A stretch of 64,000 bases of DNA from Candidula unifasciata (taxonomy: Eukaryota > Mollusca > Gastropoda > Stylommatophora > Geomitridae), in contig CAJHNH020006935.1 in the NCBI GenBank assembly GCA_905116865.2, positions 386,390-450,389 of the forward strand. Direction: 5' to 3'. Under the pieces are notes generated by a model. The model saw nothing but the letters and a program-made list of their open reading frames with translations, was not told the origin of the DNA and did no database searches. Below, one piece after another: positions 1-11,703 of the stretch (positions are counted from its first letter, which is position 1; each line of letters starts with the position of its first letter). The position numbers and the translations under genes were made by a program.

Positions 1-136
1 CTTTCAGGTAAACTGTGATGAGAGCTGCGTTGTGCAAGAGACCGGCTATATGGTGACTAGACAGCTCAGTAAGGCGAAAGAAAAGACTCATACAGATACT
101 TCTAACATTTCGTTAACTCGTCCATGATGTTAGGTA

Positions 137-376
137 GCTGTCGTTCTATAGCGGCTAGATTGACACTCATCTCTGGGCTGAAAAGTAGTGGGTTCAGATC
201 TGCAGTCAGATTTGTTCAAGAGATTATCTTGGTTCCCAGGTCGACCCAGTGTAACATTAGCACCAGGAAAAGTCCTGGGAAGTAAAGGATGTTGACCGAG
301 TGCCAATTCGTCTATAAAATATAGGTCTAGCACTATATACCCAATATGCCTAAGACGTAGAAAGGAGTCCTTTACC
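137..376 (+). mobile_element. SINE family S1 (tRNA-derived), degraded copy
   Basis: It has a tRNA-like head (TAGCGGCTAGA), a body with the CCCAGGTCGACCCAGT motif, and a tail ending GTCCTTTAC. The same order of motifs is seen in better copies at 10931 and, reversed, at 43771. No coding role is seen. The preceding 136 bases show nothing recognisable. Confidence 0.6.
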
Positions 377-632
377 CATAATGTGATGGCTGCAACTGCT
401 TCTCGTTGGTGAGGCAGGTGATGTCAACTGGTATTGATGATGTTGCTAATCACAACCTCACAACTGCTTTTCCACTTCTGTGTTGGTTGGTCATAATCAT
501 CATCATATTCCCATAACACTGTGTGTCATTGAGTCACTAGCTACTATCAGCTGTCTGATCAGTTTCTTTCACCTCTGTCATTCTTATGTGGTTAACTTAA
601 TGTTTGCCTGTTTCGGGTCTGTTTATCTAGGT
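377..632. other. Intergenic, contains a dispersed repeat shared with the window end
   Basis: The part around 480-553 (GTCATAATCATCATC, CCATAACACTGTGTGTCATT) resembles 63755-63815 near the other end of the window. It is probably an unnamed dispersed repeat. No gene is seen. Confidence 0.4.
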
Positions 633-1527
633 CAGTGGTTCTCTACCTTCCTAAAGCCGCGACCCTTAAATACAGTTCCTCATGTTGTGGTGACCCTTTA
701 AAACAGTTCCTCATGTTGTGGCGACCCTTTAATACAGTTCCCTCATGTTGTGGCGACCCTTTAATACAGTTCCTTATGTTGTGGCGACCCTTTAATACAG
801 TTCCTCATGTTGTGGCCACCCTTTAATACAGTTCCTTATGTTGTGGCGACCCTTTAAAACAGTTCCTCATGTTGTGGCGACCCTTTAATACAGTTCCCTC
901 ATGTTGTGGCGACCCTTTAATACAGTTCCTTATGTTGTGGCGACCCTTTAATACAGTTCCTCATGTTGTGGCCACCCTTTAATACAGTTCCTTATGTTGT
1001 GGCAACACTTTAATACAGTTCCTCATTTTGTGGCAACCCTTTAATACAGTTCTTCATGTTGTGGCGACCCTTTAATACAGTTCCTCATTTTGTGGCAACC
1101 CTTTAATACAGTTCCTTATGTTGTGGTGACCCTTTAATACAGCTCCTCATGTTGTGGAGACCCTTTAATACAGTTCCTTATGTTGTGGTGACCCTTTAGT
1201 ACAGTTCCTCATGTTGTGGCGACCCTTTAATACAGTTCCTCATTTTGTGGCAACCCTTTAATACAGTTCCTTATGTTGTGGCGACTCTTTAATACAGTTC
1301 CTCATGTTGTGGCGACCCTTTAATACAGTTCCTCATGTTGTGGCGACCCTTTAATACAGTTCCTCATGTTGTGGCGACCCTTTAATACAGTTCCTCATGT
1401 TGTGGCAATTCCCCAACCATACAATTATTTTCCTTACTACTTCATAACTTTAATCAGTATGTGTTTTCCGATGGTCTTAGGTGACACTTGTCAAAGGATC
1501 GTGCGACCCACAGGTTGAGAACCGCTG
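633..1527. mobile_element. hAT-type MITE with expanded internal minisatellite
   Basis: The ends form terminal inverted repeats: CAGTGGTTCTCTACCTTC on the left and AGGTTGAGAACCGCTG on the right. This CAGNGGTTCTCAA end type is typical of non-autonomous hAT elements. The flanking 8-mers (ATCTAGGT and AACTTAGT) match only partly, so the target duplication is decayed or uncertain. A related copy at 17354-17933 has a single internal unit where this copy has about 24. Confidence 0.7.
656..1400. repeat. 31-bp minisatellite inside the MITE
   Basis: There are about 24 tandem copies of a 31-bp unit containing GTTGTGGCGACCCTTTAAT and ACAGTTCCTCAT. Copies vary at a few sites (CCTCAT/CCTTAT, GGCGACC/GGCAACC/GGCCACC). 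The unit is not a multiple of 3, and the short open frames across it are not coding. Confidence 0.95.
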
Positions 1528-1579
1528 AACTTAGTCTTTCTTGGTCAGTTACTCAGTATACATTTTATTATGTTTCAGT

Positions 1580-1850
1580 GCCTGTGTGGGCTCCGGGGCC
1601 CCCATAGTGCCGGGAAAACGAATAGATACCTACCCCCCCCCCCCCCAGCATGCATATTGTAAAATTAGACTAATTAGGGGTGTTAGCCTCAAATTTGGAG
1701 CGCATCTGCCTGAGAAGCTAGGAACCAACTGTCTGCATACTAAAAAGCCAGATCTGTAAACAGATGGAATAAGACTTGAGTACAACAGTGGACAAACAAC
1801 CAGAACTTTCCGCCAAAGTTTACAGCTATTGAACGGGGAGAAGAAGATTG
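1580..1850 (+). mobile_element. SINE-like family A, GAA-tailed copy
   Basis: Family A starts near GTGTGGGCTCCGGGGCCCC and includes GGAACCAAC.GTCTGCATAC, AGATCTGTAAA and CCAGAACTTTCCGCC. It ends in (GAA)n after a GTTTACAGCT..TGAAC motif. This copy carries a poly-C expansion near 1631-1646. Confidence 0.75.
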
Positions 1851-2239
1851 ATTTTTAAGTTCTTCTCCCCCCCCCCCCCCCTTTTTCCCCCCCGACCAAA
1901 TGATATGTATTATACGACCCTTATGTTAGAAATGTCCCACTCCTGCCTTAAACAGTGCTGTTACCTTCATTTCTAAATATATATTACTTTTTGTAGCACA
2001 TATTTAGGCACAGGTGTCGTTTGTGATGGATAACTTTGACTGCACATGGATACATCCATAAGTGCCTTATTTTCCTCTTAGAATCGACTGCAAGATGTTT
2101 GTACAATCCTACCGTTTATTGAAATGTTTTTGTCCTTTTCATGATTTCTCTTTTCCTAGAGAACCTAAACAGTAACGGCACACAAGATTTCATAATGGAA
2201 GTTGCCTATTCCCAGCGGTAAGGGAAGGGGGTTAGAACC
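1851..2239. other. Intergenic, no gene
   Basis: A poly-C run lies near 1867-1882 and the rest is AT-rich. I see nothing recognisable. Confidence 0.5.
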
Positions 2240-2400
2240 ACCGGCCCTTAACAAGCATGTCGTAAAAGGCATATAATTAAGGGTTTGCTGAAATGAAATG
2301 TGTTGAGGCGATAGGTGTAAATATCATAGCCTAGCTGTAAGCCGTAGCACAGCGTGCCAACCACCTTTTTAAGGGCGAAGGAACAAGTAGGAGTAGCAGA
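2240..2400 (+). mobile_element. SINE-like family E copy
   Basis: Shared motifs are AACAAGCATGTCGTAAAAGG, GGTTTGCTGAAAT, ATATCATAGCCTAGCTGTAA and GTGCCAACCACC. Similar copies lie at 41560-41715, 46960-47100 and 60030-60165. The head is shared with family A, so A and E may be subfamilies. A second partial copy seems to follow at 2630-2720. Confidence 0.6.
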
Positions 2401-3383
2401 CAAGTTGTCAACTTATCATTGACAGCTTGTATTTATTAGCTTGGTAATAAAAATAACAGAGAACACATTGTCGTTGCGGTAGTCATTAATTTCGTCTTCA
2501 GTAAAAGTATCCAGGCTATTAGTAATCGTTTTCCCCTATGGGTTCTGGCGCCTCATTTGGAAAATGGGTGGGGGGGGGGGGGGGTAATAGAAAAACTCAC
2601 CCCCGCCCCCTTCTACAATCAAATCATACAAAGGAGACTAATTTTTTGCTAAAATCGAATGCGTTGCGCTGAAAACCGCACATATTGCAGCCTCGCTGTT
2701 AACCCCACCACACCGTGAGACACCCCCCCCCCCCCACCCGTTTTTTTTTAAAGCACAAACACAGAAAAAGAAAATGATGATGATGACGAATTGCCTACTA
2801 TTCTAGGTAGCATATCTTTATTACACGTGCAATACAAGAAAAGAGGACGCATCGTCCTTACGGTGATCATTGACAAAAGGAAAGTACTTTCGCCTTTCAG
2901 TAAAAATACAAATCTGTGTTTAAGTAATCGTTGGCGATGGTGACACTGCGACAATATTATTATGAAACCGCATCTACTCGAGCGTTCACCATTGCCTTTT
3001 GAATCCATTCCGAATTAACAAATACATACCGTGCTCTGTCTGTATGGCTATGATTGCTTTAAGCGCCCCTCTCTGTGTGAAGAAAAAAAATGTATGCGAG
3101 GATAACCCTTGGCAAAGGCGCCGATAGCTAGGAGCTCGGGAACTGTCAACCCGGCGGCCCCATTACCATTTTTTTTTTAAACAGGCTACGCCACCACCCT
3201 ATCCCCATTGCCCCATTTTTAAATCCCAAAAAAATTTCAAGGGCTAAGTTGAACCCCCCCCCCCCCCCCTCCCCAACATATATTGATATTCCAACCTTAA
3301 GTATGTATTTGCATATTTCATATTATTTCACTTGTTATATTTATTTGCCATTCAGCTTATTATTCAGCATTCATTCCCCCTCC
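2401..3383. other. Intergenic, homopolymer-rich
   Basis: It holds poly-G (2571-2584), poly-C (2725-2738, 3254-3268) and a partial family E copy. No gene is seen. Confidence 0.4.
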
Positions 3384-3676
3384 CCCCGTGTAGGCTCCGA
3401 GACCCATGGGGGAGGGCCAGGATAGACCCACTGCTCCCCCTTTCCAACAAGCATGTTTTAAAAGTCGACTAATTAAGTGTGTACCCTTCGGAGTCGGTGT
3501 GCGTCTGCTTGAGAAGCAAGAAACCAAGAGTCTGCATGCAAATAAGTCAGATCTGTAACACAAATGTGCACGTAAAATTCTATAGTTCTGTAACAATATC
3601 AAAATCAAGAAGTGGACAAAGGACCAAAACTTCCCACCGGAGCTTACAGCCGCTGAACACAAAGAAGAAGATTGAA
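3384..3676 (+). mobile_element. SINE-like family A copy
   Basis: It carries the same order of motifs as the 1580 copy (GTCGACTAATTAAG, TGCTTGAGAAGCAAGAAACC, AGTCAGATCTGTAA), ending AAAGAAGAAGATTG. It is about 25% diverged by eye. Confidence 0.75.
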
Positions 3677-4099
3677 ACATTTCCTATTATTTAGCACATT
3701 ACTTTTGTTATTATTATTATTATTACGCCCTCATACCAGGCTTAGGCCACCGTTGAGACGCCACAGCTGTAAAATCATAATGAGGTTCCCGAACACCCCT
3801 TCTCCAAAATTCTTTGTGGCTGGCGCCCCTGGCCCGCGGATGCTAGTAAAGAAAACTTCACTAGTGTACGTTAACACGGGTTGATTTTGTGATTTTGTGA
3901 TGCCCTTGTTTCGCCCTAGGGACACTTATAGAGGCAGCAAAATGTTGAATATGTTTATGTGTGACATTTGAGTTAAGTAAAGAATTGACATCACAGCACT
4001 CAGGGAATTCTCATGCATGCTCTGTCCTCATCTTCAGTAGCCAGGGCAGAGTTCCAATACTGATGGTAGCCGTCTCAATCTGGTTATATGTCCGTTCCG
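3677..4099. other. Intergenic, no gene
   Basis: A short (TTA)n lies near 3708-3725. The segment around 3985-4090 resembles the region 3' of RNase H in the LINE fragments at 44460-44600 (reverse orientation). No gene is supported. Confidence 0.4.
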
Positions 4100-4475
4100 C
4101 CTTTCCTCTGAGTAATGACTTTTGATTTAATGATAAAAGAGAGTAATAGAGACCTCTTGAAAGAAACTGACTCTCGAAGAGAACTGATTGCCCACATCAG
4201 AAAAAGACAGCCTACATTCTTTGGTGACGTGATAAGAAGGAGAACACTGGGGTACATCATGACAGTGAGAAAGCTGAAGGGGAGGAGAGGCAGAGGGAGA
4301 CCGAGAGAACAGATGCTGGGTAGATTGTTATCATGTCATGGAGGATCATCTGTGACAGAGTTGATTGATAGTACGCGAGACAGAAGGTTGTGGATAGACA
4401 TGACTACCGAAGCCATACTGCAGGGTAGAAGAAGAAGATGCAATCCCGATGAAGCGCTATTGACGCTGTGAATAT
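4100..4475 (+). pseudogene. LINE reverse-transcriptase C-terminal remnant
   Basis: Translation gives a basic stretch (RGRGRPREQMLGRLLS) followed by a charged ending (STRDRRLWIDMTTEAI). This pattern is known at the C-terminus of many non-LTR retrotransposon polyproteins, where a GRP.R motif is followed by an R-D-R-W-R element. No RT core is seen upstream, so this is a 5'-truncated dead fragment. Confidence 0.55.
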
Positions 4476-4753
4476 TACTGACAGGGCTGCCAATGGGATT
4501 TACAAAAAAACCCCAGCTAGTTGAACAAAAACCCAAGCAATTCATAGATTGATAAAAAGTGCACATTTTATAGTTATGAAACGAAACATTTGCCCATTTT
4601 TATAATAGGATATAAGAAAAAAAAAAAAAGCTAGATTTCAAAGTTTGAACCCAAGGCGTCAAATAAAAACCCAAAGCTGACGGTAAAACCCGTCATTGGC
4701 AGCCCTGAATTCACTGATGCTTCTCGTCTGCCGTAAAGTTATACGGCGCGTTG

Positions 4754-4792
<39 letters not shown>

Positions 4793-5390
4793 CCTGGGAT
4801 TATGTAGATGTTTCATTCGCGCCAAATCGCCGTGGTGTGGAATGATGTGCTGCAGTTGTCGTTTATTTATAAATACACCGACCGGAGTCTTATGATTCGA
4901 TCCGGGAAAGCCTGTTTAATATGGACTGTGAAACAGCCGAGTGGAAGGTGAGTGTGACCACAGTGGTGTGTGCTTTGTCTGCCCGTCCGTCCACCCACTC
5001 ACCTATCTATCCATATTTACTTTATCCCTGTGTTTATCCATCATAATTTGTTTAACCGTTTTCCCCACCCACACCACACATGAGCTTGTCTGTTGGTATT
5101 GTTTTGGGTACTTTAATGTTAGACGACCGCATCTCGTCGGGCTTCGAGAGTGGGCAGGGAAATCCACAGAACGTCCCATAGTATGGGGGGGGGGAGGGGG
5201 GGGGGGGTTAGCGTTAGTAGTAGTCGCTATTCGTTTAATACTAACCATAACCCCAAACCCCCTATAATATGGTACTGTCCATAGAAATCCCTTGGGATCC
5301 ATAGGAAGTCCTCATGAGATCTTGAAGATGAGATTGAATAAAAGTATCCTGTTTCAATCTAACAGTCACAGGGAAAGAGGGGGGGGGGTC
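4476..5390. other. Intergenic with AT microsatellite
   Basis: An (AT)n run lies at 4755-4788 and a G-rich run at 5185-5208. No gene is recognised. Confidence 0.5.
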
Positions 5391-5615
5391 TCCTTGGCGA
5401 AGTGGCCAAGCCGTTTGCTTCGCGCTTTGAAGGTCATGTGTTCGTTTCACGGCGGCGCAGTTCAGTTTAGGAGTGCAGTTTTTTTAACGGAGATCCCCGG
5501 GGATCGTCACCAGAGCTACAGAGGTCGTCCTCTGTCGGCAGACAGCTAGCTGTTCTGCGGCGAGAGACTGAGCCATATGGGATACCACCCGGTGCAGTGA
5601 AGTCGATCCTCTAAC
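5391..5615 (+). mobile_element. SINE family F with tRNA-like head
   Basis: A tRNA-like head (TGGCGAAGTGGCCAAGC, then GTGTTCGTTTCAC as B box) is followed by a body ending GAGAGACTGAGCCATATGGG. The tail resembles 39850-39885 and 47570-47660. The acceptor stem is not closed, so it is not a tRNA gene. Confidence 0.5.
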
Positions 5616-5664
5616 AAAAATATGTCTGCCGTCTTGGCTTGCAAAGTAAGTACCAGTAAAGAAC

Positions 5665-5925
5665 CTCTTTCCTCGTCTTCGGGCATATCGGACGTATAGT
5701 GCTATACCTATATTTTATAGACCAGTCGGCACTTGGTGGGTGATATGTTATCCATCCTGCCGGCCGCGTCTACTTCCCAAGACTTTACCTAAGACACATT
5801 TTAGGCTGCTTCTATCTGGAGCCAAGGTAATTTGTGTAAATATCCGGCCGGATGCAAGATTGAACCTACAGCCTTCGGGCCCGACGGAAGCCTCTAGCCA
5901 CTACACAACGGCTGCTGTTCGTTTA
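5665..5925 (-). mobile_element. SINE family S1, reverse copy
   Basis: Read on the - strand it follows the S1 order: a tRNA-like head near 5880-5920, GGCGGCCGG..G, and a tail with the TATGCCCGA element. The alignment with 43771-44055 is clear by eye. Confidence 0.6.
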
Positions 5926-6852
5926 GTTTGTGGTTTTTTCCCCTCCTTTTCTTGAAAGGTAGAGAGGTAGTCTGTCCACGCCAAGATTACAGTTTGTAGG
6001 ACTAGCACTTCAAGGATGAGAATCAAACCCTGTACAAATTCCTGAAACCTCGTTCCACCGCATTTAGCAGGTGTATTAAGCCCTGACTGGCCGGGGATTA
6101 TAATTTAAAAAAAGGGAAAACAAGTTTTTGTCTCGTGACACGCGACACATGTTCCACACATAGCTTCTGTTTTCACGACAGTGTCTCGACATAGAGTAAC
6201 TTGAGGCGTAGTTTAACGACTGTCTCGCATCCGTTGTGTAACATTAATCCATGTCCTTGAGGGTATGCGAAACTCGGAGGGCATTTAATCGGAGACATCT
6301 GTACAGATAATGAAAAGTATCTTTTGTTATATCAGATATCAGATAGTGCTGGAATTTATGTTTTGTGGTAGTTGTGCTGTGATGGGTTCTTTTTTTTTTT
6401 TTTTTTTCCACCTCCATCTGAAAAGCAACCAAGACGACTTCGTATCTGAGAAAGGTATCTGAGAAGAAAGTTGCAAATACCGCACCTTAGCGATCAGTGA
6501 TTAACTTCAGCAAGAGGCTAAAATATAAAACATCGATAAATGAAGGGTATATGGAGCTACATGTATAGGTTATATAGGACAAAAATGACGCCATAAAGTC
6601 AATAGTTGATGAATGCCTCGGGTGCGCTGTAGGCGTATATTAGAAAAGACTGGAAGGGTGGGGGGGGGGGGGGGGGGGGTTGTTGATGTATGGGTTATGG
6701 TTATAAGGTAAGGAAAAACAATCGATTTTTCAAGGGGGCTTATGGTGCTGCACTCATAGGTTTGTATAAGGAAATATTCGTAGAATGTATCGGTTATATA
6801 GTTATATATATATATATATATATATAATATACGTATATATATATATATATAT

Positions 6853-6883
<31 letters not shown>

Positions 6884-7023
6884 CGGTATGATCAAAGGAC
6901 TTAATTGAACTTGATTTTTGTATTGATATTTGGGCGTGCGGGTGATCGGAGAGCAGGGCAGAAGTATTGATTGTTACCCAGGGTTGCAGTTCGTGTTTTG
7001 TGCAACACTTTCGAAACACGTGT
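5926..7023. other. Intergenic, homopolymers and AT microsatellites
   Basis: It holds poly-T (6390-6409), poly-G (6659-6680) and (AT)n (6803-6882). Open frames through the AT run are low-complexity artefacts. No gene is seen. Confidence 0.5.
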
Positions 7024-7196
7024 TCCTTTTACATCTGAAGTGGGCTCCTGAGTGGTAGCTTGTCTTATGTAAAATCATCATCATTATCTACTTATTCTTC
7101 TTCATTATCTTCTTCCTCCTCCTCGTCTTCTTCTTGTTCTTGTTCTTCTTCTTCTTCTTCTTCTTCTTCTTCTTCTTCTTCTTCTTCTTCTTTCCT
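7024..7196. repeat. Shared ~100-bp unit plus (TTC)n, copy 1
   Basis: The segment from CCTTTTACATCTGAAGTGGG through CTTCCTCCTCCTC is essentially identical to 9829-9930, and in both places it runs into a long (TTC)n array. Confidence 0.85.
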
Positions 7197-7469
7197 CCAG
7201 AAAGATCGAGCTATGTGAGATCGTGCGTTGTGCAGTGCAGACTATCCTTTCTACTGTAAACACTTTTCGATATATACTCCCTTTTCTGTATGAATGACTT
7301 AATAACCGACAACACTTGGGACATTCCCATAACCGCCCCGTCCACATCTTCGTATCAGTTCAGATGGTATCAGCCTGTATGTCGTCTTGCCTTTCTCCCG
7401 AGTGTAAATTGTCTGTCAGGTCCTCAGGTCACTCCCTGCTGCACAATGTTCCCCAAAACCGTGATGATC

Positions 7470-7960
7470 TATTTGTGCTTTAGTTTAGTTGCTCCCAAAA
7501 CGCCTTGACCACATCTGGTTTGTCATGTATAAGTTTGCCATCAGGTTGCATAGAACCAACCAGTCTGTCTTGTCTGTTAATTTTCCAACGTGTCTGAACC
7601 TTCTTCCTCTTCTCTTCCACCTTGTACCTCAGTGAAGTGTCGGGGGGAGATGTAACGTTCGTTGATGAGCTAGCTCTGCCCAGATTGATGTTCATTTCTG
7701 TAAGGCTGTTCTTAATGCCATCCCTCCATATTTTCCGAGGTCTTCCACTCGCTCTATAACCGTTGTAACGTTTCAGTGAGGCTCTCTGTGGTAGATAGTG
7801 CCAGGGCATTCTTGCTAGGTGTCCAAACCACTACATTTGTTGTATTTCAATGACCTGTAATACTGGTTTTATTCCTAGCATTCGTCTGATTTTGTGATTT
7901 TAAATCTTGACTTTTCTTGAAACTCCTGCAGCTCTTCTAAAGCACTTCATCTCTGTTGTC
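7470..7960 (-). pseudogene. LINE polyprotein C-terminal remnant
   Basis: On the - strand a frame reads MPWHYLPQRASL, then SGRPRKIWRDGIKNSL, the GRPRK-W motif found at the end of many non-LTR RT proteins. It ends with KLIHDKPDVVKAFWEQLN, which resembles the segment after RNase H in the copies at 24195, 44440 and 60836. It looks like a composite of two LINE fragments. Nothing gene-like is seen at 7197-7469. Confidence 0.55.
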
Positions 7961-8555
7961 ACAATTGTAAACGTGCCTGAACCACTTTCTGCAATCATAA
8001 AGAAACTCTTGTTGAATTGTAAGACGTCGACCTATATGGTATCACACTATTGCTGATCGTGTAATCGTTTGTTTTTTACGAAATGTGTTTTATTTTAGAC
8101 CTGTTGTCCCCTTAAAGTACCTGTTATTATACATTTACACGCTGGGGTGTCATTTTCGGCGATACACTCGAAAGTGTGTATTTATATACATGAATCTTAT
8201 TCGTATCGGTTTTAAGCCGAACGCTGTACATGTCTTGTCTTGGCAGTTCTTTTTATACATATGTTTCCGCCGCATACATGTTTTTGATTACACTTAAAGC
8301 CTTCTGAAGTGTTGATATTTTTCAGTATTTGTTTGTGGTAGCTAGTCTTTTGAAAAGCACATGCCATAGAAAGGTAGGATTTATTGGGAAGTCAGGTATG
8401 GTCTCTGCCGGCCGTGTTTGTTTGACATTGTCTGTGCAAGACAGGGGCGTCTTTTCATATGAGAGACTGGTGCTATTGAGCTACAATGTGTGCTGAATCG
8501 TAACTGGGATTGAATGCTTCGTTAGGAGCGTTGCATTTCCAAAGCGATGTCTTAG
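7961..8555. other. Intergenic, no gene
   Basis: Only short frames occur, with no recognisable domain. The first part may extend the LINE remnant. Confidence 0.4.
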
Positions 8556-9120
8556 AGTTTTAGAATAGTATACGCAATGCCGACACTCGTGGGTGTAATC
8601 CGTTGACATTTAGTTATTGGTATGGTAGTATTGACAACTGTGGAATGATCAGTTTCGTTGTAGTAATATTTCTGTAGTGGCAGCAGTGTAATGATCATTG
8701 TCGATCTAGCTGTTCGTAATACTGAAAAGTGAATGATCATTCTTTATCTAGTGATACTTCTGCGCGTGTTGCAGCCATGTAATTGTAACTTTAGGTCTAA
8801 TTATTCTTAATAATGAAAGTCGTGGAATCATCTAATGATCCATCGTGATCTAATGATATTTATGTAATAGTGGCAGCCGTATAATGATCCCTTGTGATGT
8901 TTCTTTAATAGTGGCAGCCGTGTAATGATCCGCCTTTATGTTTATATAATAGTGGCAGCCGTTTAATGATCCGTCGTGATGTTTCTGTGTTAGTGACAGC
9001 CGTATAATGATCCGTCGTGATGTTTCTGTAATTGTATCGGTTGTGATGTTTCTGTAATAGTGGCATCCGTAAAAATGACCCATCTTGATCTAGTAATATT
9101 TCTGTAATAATCCCAGCTGT
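8556..9120. repeat. Degenerate ~41-bp minisatellite
   Basis: The clearest units (8870-9060) contain GTAATGATCCGTCGTGATG and TTTCTGTAATAGTGGCAGCC, about 41 bp apart. Flanking units are more diverged. Confidence 0.75.
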
Positions 9121-9828
9121 AACGATAATGTTTTCATTTATTAATGAATACTTCGTTAACATAAGCAACTGGTAAATTATACATTTGCATCAAGTTATAC
9201 TTGTTAGTAGTACTAGTTAGCAGCTACGCTTTTATCGACGATCTTAGGTTCATGACACTCACCCTGCAGTGGACTGATAGACACCCATAGAATGAAGTAG
9301 AAAGACAGAGGGGCACACAAGACAACATGAAAATCGAAAGCAATAGTAACCGTGCTGGGAATCGAACGTGTCACCATCAAATGCCGTGTGCGTCTTGCTA
9401 TGAAAACAAGTGTATTAAGAACATGACCAGCTAGACAAGCACGTTTGTTTATTATATATGTAATATTTCTACGGCCTCAAGGGTCCCCCCTCTGTTTGGT
9501 TATGCAACTCTGCAATGGTTATGCTTTACAAAATGTGCTGCTGAGATTGATCATGTATCCTGTTAGGAAGTCGCGTTAGCGCAGTGGATAGGAGACTCGC
9601 TTTCAAACCCAGATGTCTCCAGTCACACCATTTTCATTGCCTTTGTTACCACCATCACCTCCATAATCAGTTGCTATGTTGTCATTTGTGAGTGTAATCT
9701 TGGTGAAGCATGAGTGGCTGTTTTAGGCACTATCTGTGGCTGTAGTTAAGTCTTTAACGATGTTTTAAATAGTTTCTATGGGCGCATGTATTTACATTTT
9801 TCCGTTGTCCGGGTCGTAATCTACGTTT
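9121..9828. other. Intergenic with tRNA-like SINE head at ~9572-9640
   Basis: GTCGCGTTAGCGCAGTGGAT resembles a tRNA A-box region, but no good B box or stem follows. No gene is seen. Confidence 0.4.
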
Positions 9829-10101
9829 TCCTTTTACATCTGAAGTGGGCTCCTGAGTGGTAGCTTGTCTTATGTAAAATCATCATCATTATCTACTTAT
9901 TCTTCTTCATTATCTTCTTCCTCCTCCTCCTCGTCTTCTTCTTGTTCTTCTTCTTCTTGTTCTTCTTCTTCTTTTTCTTCTTGTTCTTGTTCTTCTTCTT
10001 CTTCTGCTCTTCTTCTTCTTCTTCTTCTTCTTCTTCTTCTTCTTCTTCTTCTTCTTCTTCTTCTTCTTCTTCTTCTTCTTCTTCTTCTTCTTCTTCTTCA
10101 G
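9829..10101. repeat. Shared ~100-bp unit plus (TTC)n, copy 2
   Basis: This is the second copy of the 7024 unit, followed by about 170 bp of (TTC)n with TTG and TTTC variants. The poly-Ser/Leu or poly-Lys frames across it are not genes. Confidence 0.85.
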
Positions 10102-10930
10102 GGGACGAATAAACAGCAGACTAATATTCACTATTTCCATTATTTCTCCTGATCGCTTCACAGTCTAAAGGCGAGGTGAAATGAACTGAAAAGATGTTTT
10201 TTTTTTATTGTAGCTTCAATATGTGAAGTATTCTTATTAAATTTGTTTTCGTTGATAGCACCACAATCTGCTTTTTCAAATCAATTGTCTTTATGTGTTA
10301 CAAAAACAGCCACACAGCTTAACCACACACTTAAACAATTATAACTGCTTGCTTATATGGTATACGAAGTTGTCTCCGTACAATACACCCGGTGTGAATG
10401 CGACTTTTATGTCACCAAAAGCTGCATATTTACACACAGGAGTGTAATTATAAAAACTAATTCTGGGAGCTTTCAGAAAAAGGCTTTATGGTAACTACTA
10501 TACGTGAATTGATTCATTCATTGTCTGGTTGTTGCCCATTAATGTCACACGGGGGTTTTTTGCGTTTTTTAAAAAAAAAGGGGGGGGGGGGCGCCCAAAG
10601 GGTTTTCTAAAAATTTTTTTTTTTCCCCCCCCCCCCCCCCCCCACAAATTTTTTTTTTTTTTTTTTTTTCCCGGGTGATATCCTATGCAAATGCCTTTGG
10701 ATATTATGGCTGGAATCCAGTCCATCCTCGGTGGCTTCCTCTTTTTTTTTTTTCAAAAGCCAAAGCCCGTTTATTTGAGGTTTTTTTTTGGGCGCCTTAG
10801 CTTCTGTATCCTTTTCCCCTTTGTTGTCTGTTTGGTTATTCTCTGTTTGTGTCATCTCATGTTGTATCCAGTATAACGCCATCTTATTTGTCTTACGCAT
10901 TTGATTTGTATTAGAGTATATGACTTGACA
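10102..10930. other. Intergenic, homopolymer-disturbed stretch
   Basis: At 10550-10680 runs of A, G, T and C follow one another with almost no other sequence. This looks like low-quality consensus rather than biology. No gene is seen. Confidence 0.5.
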
Positions 10931-11201
10931 GGAGTCGCCGCGGCATAGCGGCTAGACGCTCGCGTCTGGGTTGGAAGGTCGTTGGTTCGCTCACTGGCGG
11001 AGCCCGACATTTTTCAGAAATGACCTTGACTTCCAGGTCGACCCAGTCTTGAGTGGGTTCCGGGTGGAGTTCCTGGAAGTAAAGGCGGCCGGCGTGATGC
11101 TGACCCCATGACCCATCTTGTGCCGATTGGTCTATAAAAATAAAGGTTCTTGACCTATATGCCCTATACGCCTAAAGGCGTGGAAAATGGACCTTTACTT
11201 A
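10931..11201 (+). mobile_element. SINE family S1, best copy
   Basis: The tRNA-like head has GCATAGCGGCTAGACGC and a B-box-like GGTCGTTGGTTCGCTC. The body has TCCAGGTCGACCCAGTCTTG and GGCGGCCGGCGTGATG. The tail reads CTATACGCCTAAAGGCGTGG before TTTACTTACTTT. Known tRNA-SINEs have this head, body and short tail layout. Confidence 0.75.
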
Positions 11202-11672
11202 CTTTATATGTGATTTGACAGGTGCCAGTCTCCCCCTCTCTGCTCCCACTTTCTGTGTCTTCCTCCCCCTCTCTCACTCTGTGTGTGTCGTGCAAGTGCC
11301 GTACCTGCTTAGATTTGATTGCACGGTGGAGGGGGATATACCACAGTAACTCAGCACAACACAATAGAAAGCTCAGTACTTTCATTTTAGCTCACCGCAG
11401 TTTCTGTGGGATCCCCAGGAAAGTCCAAGATTCGTTAGGATTAGGGTTAGTCGGTATTAATTTAACACCCAAACATCCCTGTAATATTGCAGTTTCCGTG
11501 GAACTCCTAGATTTCCCCTGTTTGGGGTGAGCTAAATTTAAAGTACCAAAAAGCTCACCCGACGAAAAGGAAAAGTCTCGCACAATACAACAGAACTTTT
11601 CGACCAGATTCTTTATCAGCGGACAATAAACACATAGATACTTCCCCCCCCCCCCCCCCCCCCCCCCCCCCC

Positions 11673-11703
<31 letters not shown>

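Noticed and set aside
5391..5465. tRNA gene candidate (also 10931, 13545, 21177, 25605, 31058)
   Set aside because: A and B boxes are recognisable but acceptor stems do not close and repeat bodies follow, so these are SINE heads.
9865..10161. Poly-Ser/Leu (+) and poly-Lys (-) frames
   Set aside because: These are also (TTC)n translations; the same leader and array occur at 7024.
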